In this document: piece by piece, positions 12,701 through 15,465 of the stretch | Position numbering within the stretch: the first letter of the stretch is position 1 | How the letters are laid out: each line of letters opens with the position of its first letter | Assembly: GCA_019422005.1 (NCBI GenBank) | Contig: JAHZEF010000046.1 | Span: 1 to 15,465, forward strand | Length of the DNA: 15,465 nucleotides | Direction: 5' to 3' | Source: Clostridiales bacterium | GTDB lineage: Bacteria > Bacillota > Clostridia > Oscillospirales > Oscillospiraceae | Program-made: the position numbers and the translations under genes | Notes under the pieces: generated by a model | Told to the model about the DNA's origin: nothing | The model's database searches: none | The model's input: only the letters and a program-made list of their open reading frames with translations

Positions 12701-13681
12701 TCACTGCATCAGGACAGCCATCACCGCTTTGATGGTATGCATCCGGTTTTCCGCCTCGTCGAAGACGATGGAGGCCGGCCCCTCAAAGACTTCGTCGGTC
12801 ACCTCCATGTCGGCGCGGCCGAATTTCTGGCCCATCTCCGCGCCGATGGCGGTTTTCAGATCGTGAAATGCCGGCAGGCAGTGCATAAAGCGGCACTGCG
12901 GCCCGGCCTGCTCCATCAGCGCCTGGTTGACCTGATAGAGCGACAGGTCGCGGATCCGTTCCGCCCAGACCTCCATGGGTTCCCCCATGGAGACCCACAC
13001 GTCGGTGTAAATCACATCCGCGCCCCGGACCGCCTCCATGGGATCCTCGGAAAACGACACGGACGCGCCGGTCTCTGCCGCCACCTGCCGGCAGGCGGCC
13101 ACGAGGGCCTCCTCCGGGAAATACGCCCTGGGGGCGCAGGCGGTAAAGTCCATCCCCATTTTGGCGCAGCCCACCATCAGGGAATTGCCCATGTTATAGC
13201 GGGCGTCGCCCATATAGACCAGCTTGATTCCCCGGAGCTTCCCGAAATGCTCCTGAATGGTCAGAAAGTCGGCCAGGATCTGCGTGGGGTGGAATTCGTT
13301 GGTCAGGCCGTTGAATACCGGCACGCCCGCACAGCGCGCCAGCTCTTCCACCACCTCCTGGCCGAAGCCGCGGTATTCGATGCCGTCGTACATCCGGCCC
13401 AGGACCCGGGCCGTATCCGCGATGGACTCCTTTTTCCCGATCTGGGAGCCGGAGGGGTCGAGGTAGGTCACGCCCATCCCCAGATCCCGGGCAGCCACTT
13501 CGAAGGCGCAGCGGGTGCGGGTGGACGTCTTTTCAAAAATCAGGGCCACGTGTTTTCCCTCACAGAGCCGGTGGGGAATACCGGCCTTCTTTTTGGCCTT
13601 GAGATCGGCGGCCACGTCCAGGAATTCCTGGATCTCCGCCGGCGTAAAATCCAGCAGCTTGAGAAAATGTTGGTGGTTCAT
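12701..13681 (-). CDS. argF: Ornithine carbamoyltransferase
   Basis: This 326-residue enzyme condenses ornithine and carbamoyl phosphate to citrulline, the sixth step of arginine synthesis. The carbamoyl-phosphate site is S53-T54-R55-T56-R57 (STRTR) with H131-P132-T133-Q134. The ornithine-binding signatures SMGE (231-234) and H267-CLPAFHD (267-274) are intact, and the length is normal. The ATG overlaps the argH stop as ATGA, so the two are translationally coupled, and AAGGGAG provides a ribosome binding site about seven bases upstream. A catabolic role (arcB-type) is possible in principle. The linkage to argG and argH points to biosynthesis. Confidence 0.95.
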   Translation of the reverse strand: MNHQHFLKLLDFTPAEIQEFLDVAADLKAKKKAGIPHRLCEGKHVALIFEKTSTRTRCAFEVAARDLGMGVTYLDPSGSQIGKKESIADTARVLGRMYDGIEYRGFGQEVVEELARCAGVPVFNGLTNEFHPTQILADFLTIQEHFGKLRGIKLVYMGDARYNMGNSLMVGCAKMGMDFTACAPRAYFPEEALVAACRQVAAETGASVSFSEDPMEAVRGADVIYTDVWVSMGEPMEVWAERIRDLSLYQVNQALMEQAGPQCRFMHCLPAFHDLKTAIGAEMGQKFGRADMEVTDEVFEGPASIVFDEAENRMHTIKAVMAVLMQ

Positions 13682-15066
13682 GGAGTGCTCCCTTCTGTTT
13701 CCAGCAGCGCACGGGTGCGCGCAATATGGGCCCGGACCATCTCCGGCGCCGGCCCGCCGGGGACCATCCGGCCGTTCAGGCAGTTCATCAGGTCGATGGC
13801 CTGGTAAACGCCGCAGTCGAACGCCACCGAGACGCTGCGGTATTCGTCCATGGTCAGGGTTTCCAGCGTTTTGCCCCGTTCAATGCAGTCGTGCACCAGG
13901 CGGCCCACGCAGGTATAGGCGTCCCGGAACGGCAGGCCCTTCCTGACCAGATAGTCGGCGCAGTCGGTGGCGTTGATAAAGCCCTCCGCAGCGGCCTGGC
14001 GCAGCCGGTCCGTCCGGACGGTCATGGTCTGGTACATGGGGGTAAAGACGTCCAGGCACAGGGAAACCGTGTCCACGGCGTCAAAAATCGCCTCCTTGTC
14101 CTCCTGCATATCCTTGTTGTACGCCAGAGGCAGGCCCTTCATCACGGTCAGCAGGCCCATCAGGCTGCCGTAGACCCGGCCGGTCTTGCCGCGCACCAGT
14201 TCGGCAATATCCGGGTTCTTCTTCTGCGGCATGATGGACGAACCGGTGGCGTAGGCGTCGTCCAGGGCAATGAAGCCGAATTCATAGCTGGCCCACAGGA
14301 TGATTTCCTCGGAAAAGCGGCTCAGATGCATCATCAGAATGGACAGGGCCGCAGCCAGCTCCAGCACATAGTCGCGGTCGGACACGCCGTCGATGGAATT
14401 TTCCGTGGGCTTGTCGAAGCCCAGCGCCCGGGCGGTCATGGACCGGTCGATGGGATAGGTGGTGCCCCCCATGGCGCCGGAACCCAGAGGGCACTGGTTC
14501 ATCCGCGCCCGGCAGTCGGACAGCCGGGACAGGTCCCGGGTCAGCATCTCGGCGTAGGCCATGGTATAGTGGGCAAAGGTGGACGGCTGCGCCCGCTGAA
14601 GGTGGGTATAGCCGGGCATGATGGATTCCAGATGCGCCTCCGCCTTGTCGCAGATGGCGGCCACCAGCGCCCGGACCTTCCGGCATAGGGAGTCGATCTG
14701 CGTGCGCAGGTACATCTTCAGGTCGACGGCCACCTGATCGTTCCGGGAGCGGGCCGTGTGAAGCCGCTTGCCTGCCGCGCCGATGCGTTCGGTCAGCAGG
14801 ACTTCCACGTTCATGTGGATGTCTTCGTTCTCTTCGGAGAACTCGATCTTTCCCGCCCTGCAGTCCTCCAGGATCTCTTCCAGCGTTTTGACAATCAGAT
14901 CGGCTTCGGACTGGGGGATGATCCCCTGCGCGCCCAGCATGGCCGCGTGGGCCATGGAGCCGGTAATATCCTCCTCGTACATCCGCTGATCGTAGGAGAT
15001 GGACGCGTTGAGGCTGTCCACCAGCTTGTCGGTATTCTTTTCGAACCGACCGGACCAAAGTTTCAT
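13678..15066 (-). CDS. argH: Argininosuccinate lyase
   Basis: This 462-residue enzyme splits argininosuccinate to arginine and fumarate, the last step of arginine synthesis. It has the fumarase/aspartase-superfamily signature GSSIMPQKKNP (275-285) with the mobile-loop catalytic serine. The conserved N-terminal LWSGRFEKNTD is present, as are the LHTARSRNDQV stretch and PGYTHLQRAQP around the catalytic His. The ATG at 15066 is chosen because AGAGGA lies about eight bases upstream and the family N-terminus starts there. The open frame continues further upstream but is not conserved-looking. It sits between argG (112-base gap) and argF (4-base overlap). Confidence 0.96.
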   Translation of the reverse strand: MKLWSGRFEKNTDKLVDSLNASISYDQRMYEEDITGSMAHAAMLGAQGIIPQSEADLIVKTLEEILEDCRAGKIEFSEENEDIHMNVEVLLTERIGAAGKRLHTARSRNDQVAVDLKMYLRTQIDSLCRKVRALVAAICDKAEAHLESIMPGYTHLQRAQPSTFAHYTMAYAEMLTRDLSRLSDCRARMNQCPLGSGAMGGTTYPIDRSMTARALGFDKPTENSIDGVSDRDYVLELAAALSILMMHLSRFSEEIILWASYEFGFIALDDAYATGSSIMPQKKNPDIAELVRGKTGRVYGSLMGLLTVMKGLPLAYNKDMQEDKEAIFDAVDTVSLCLDVFTPMYQTMTVRTDRLRQAAAEGFINATDCADYLVRKGLPFRDAYTCVGRLVHDCIERGKTLETLTMDEYRSVSVAFDCGVYQAIDLMNCLNGRMVPGGPAPEMVRAHIARTRALLETEGSTP

Positions 15067-15092
15067 ATCGGATTCCTCTTGATAGTGAGCAA

Positions 15093-15113
15093 GGGGCAAA
15101 CAGCGTTTGCCCC
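15093..15113 (-). promoter_or_regulatory. Hairpin in the argG-argH spacer
   Basis: GGGGCAAAC / GTTTGCCCC (15093-15101 / 15105-15113) form a perfect 9-bp stem with a three-base loop, between the argG stop and the argH ribosome binding site. There is no T-run after it on the minus strand, so it is more likely an mRNA-stability or partial-attenuation element than a full terminator. Confidence 0.45.
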
Positions 15114-15178
15114 CTGGGGTGGATCGGGTTTTCGGATTTCCGGATCCGGCGCCGGCCGCCGGTTCCAGTGGGGGACGC

Positions 15179-15465
15179 TTACAGCTTCCCCTGCTCCCGC
15201 AGCGCCTGCACCGTGTCGGGCAGGCCCCACAGGTTGATAAAGCCGGTGGCCTGGGCCTGGTCGTAATCGCTCTCGTCAAAGGTCACGAGGCTTTCCGAGT
15301 ACAGCGTGCAGGGGGAGGTGACGGAAGAGGTGATGATGTTGCCCTTGTAGAGCTTCAGCTTCACCTGGCCGGTGACATACTTCTGGGTGTCCACGGCGAA
15401 GGCGGTCAGCGCCTCCCGCAGGGGGGTGAACCACTTGCCGTTGTAGACCAGATCGGCAAAGTCCA
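15179..15465 (-). CDS. argG: Argininosuccinate synthase, C-terminal part (runs off the window)
   Basis: Only the last 94 codons are inside the window; the gene continues past the right edge. The visible sequence DFADLVYNGKWFTPLREAL, then VDTQKYVTGQVKLKLYKGN and SPCTLYSESLVTFDE, is the conserved C-terminus of argininosuccinate synthase. That enzyme joins citrulline and aspartate with ATP to give argininosuccinate. It ends in TAA. It is the upstream partner of argH and argF, giving the order argG-argH-argF; their promoter and any arginine-repressor site must lie outside the window. Confidence 0.93.
   Translation of the reverse strand, partial: DFADLVYNGKWFTPLREALTAFAVDTQKYVTGQVKLKLYKGNIITSSVTSPCTLYSESLVTFDESDYDQAQATGFINLWGLPDTVQALREQGKL

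Noticed and set aside
15067..15279. Longer argH start
   Set aside because: The extension lacks family similarity and overlaps argG. The ATG at 15066 has a good ribosome binding site.

Overview
The window suggests a GC-rich, spore-forming member of the Bacillota. An Oscillospiraceae-type gut anaerobe (Flavonifractor/Lawsonibacter/Oscillibacter-like) is my inference. It rests on a spoVT gene, a Spo0A-type DNA-binding domain, a secreted protein with three S-layer homology repeats, strong GGAGG ribosome binding sites and high-GC codon use. I see no rRNA, tRNA, CRISPR array, insertion sequence or phage structural genes.

Layout, left to right. (1) 1-2883, minus strand: recQ (RecQ helicase), then spoVT, with hairpins between and after them. 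(2) 2884-4652, minus strand: an overlapping histidine kinase/OmpR-type response regulator pair behind a good TTGACA/TAAGAT promoter. (3) 4653-9110, plus strand: an AT-rich, repeat-containing divergent region, then an unusual 434-residue protein, then a 321-base repeat-rich regulatory region and an 852-residue S-layer homology protein closed by a textbook terminator. The unusual protein appears to be two tandem catalytically dead tyrosine-recombinase folds followed by two winged-helix-like repeats. (4) 9111-10540, minus strand: an ECF transporter S component translationally coupled (ATGA) to a UPF0340/YwlG-family gene, ending in two hairpins. (5) 10560-11420, plus strand: a small XRE-type regulator coupled (ATGA) to a stand-alone Spo0A C-terminal DNA-binding domain with no receiver. 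(6) 11444-12616, minus strand: a DUF362 protein with two 4Fe-4S motifs, behind a strong promoter. (7) 12643-15465, minus strand: the arginine genes argG (3' part only), argH and argF, with argH and argF overlapping by ATGA.

How they work together. argG-argH-argF cover the last three steps of arginine synthesis from ornithine. spoVT and the Spo0A-like domain point to sporulation or stationary-phase control. The kinase/regulator pair diverges from the pseudo-recombinase gene, which lies directly upstream of the S-layer gene with no clear terminator between. One reading, which is inference, is that the pseudo-recombinase is a DNA-binding regulator of the cell-surface gene. The items most worth following up are that protein, the repeated sites flanking it, and the receiver-less Spo0A-like protein.
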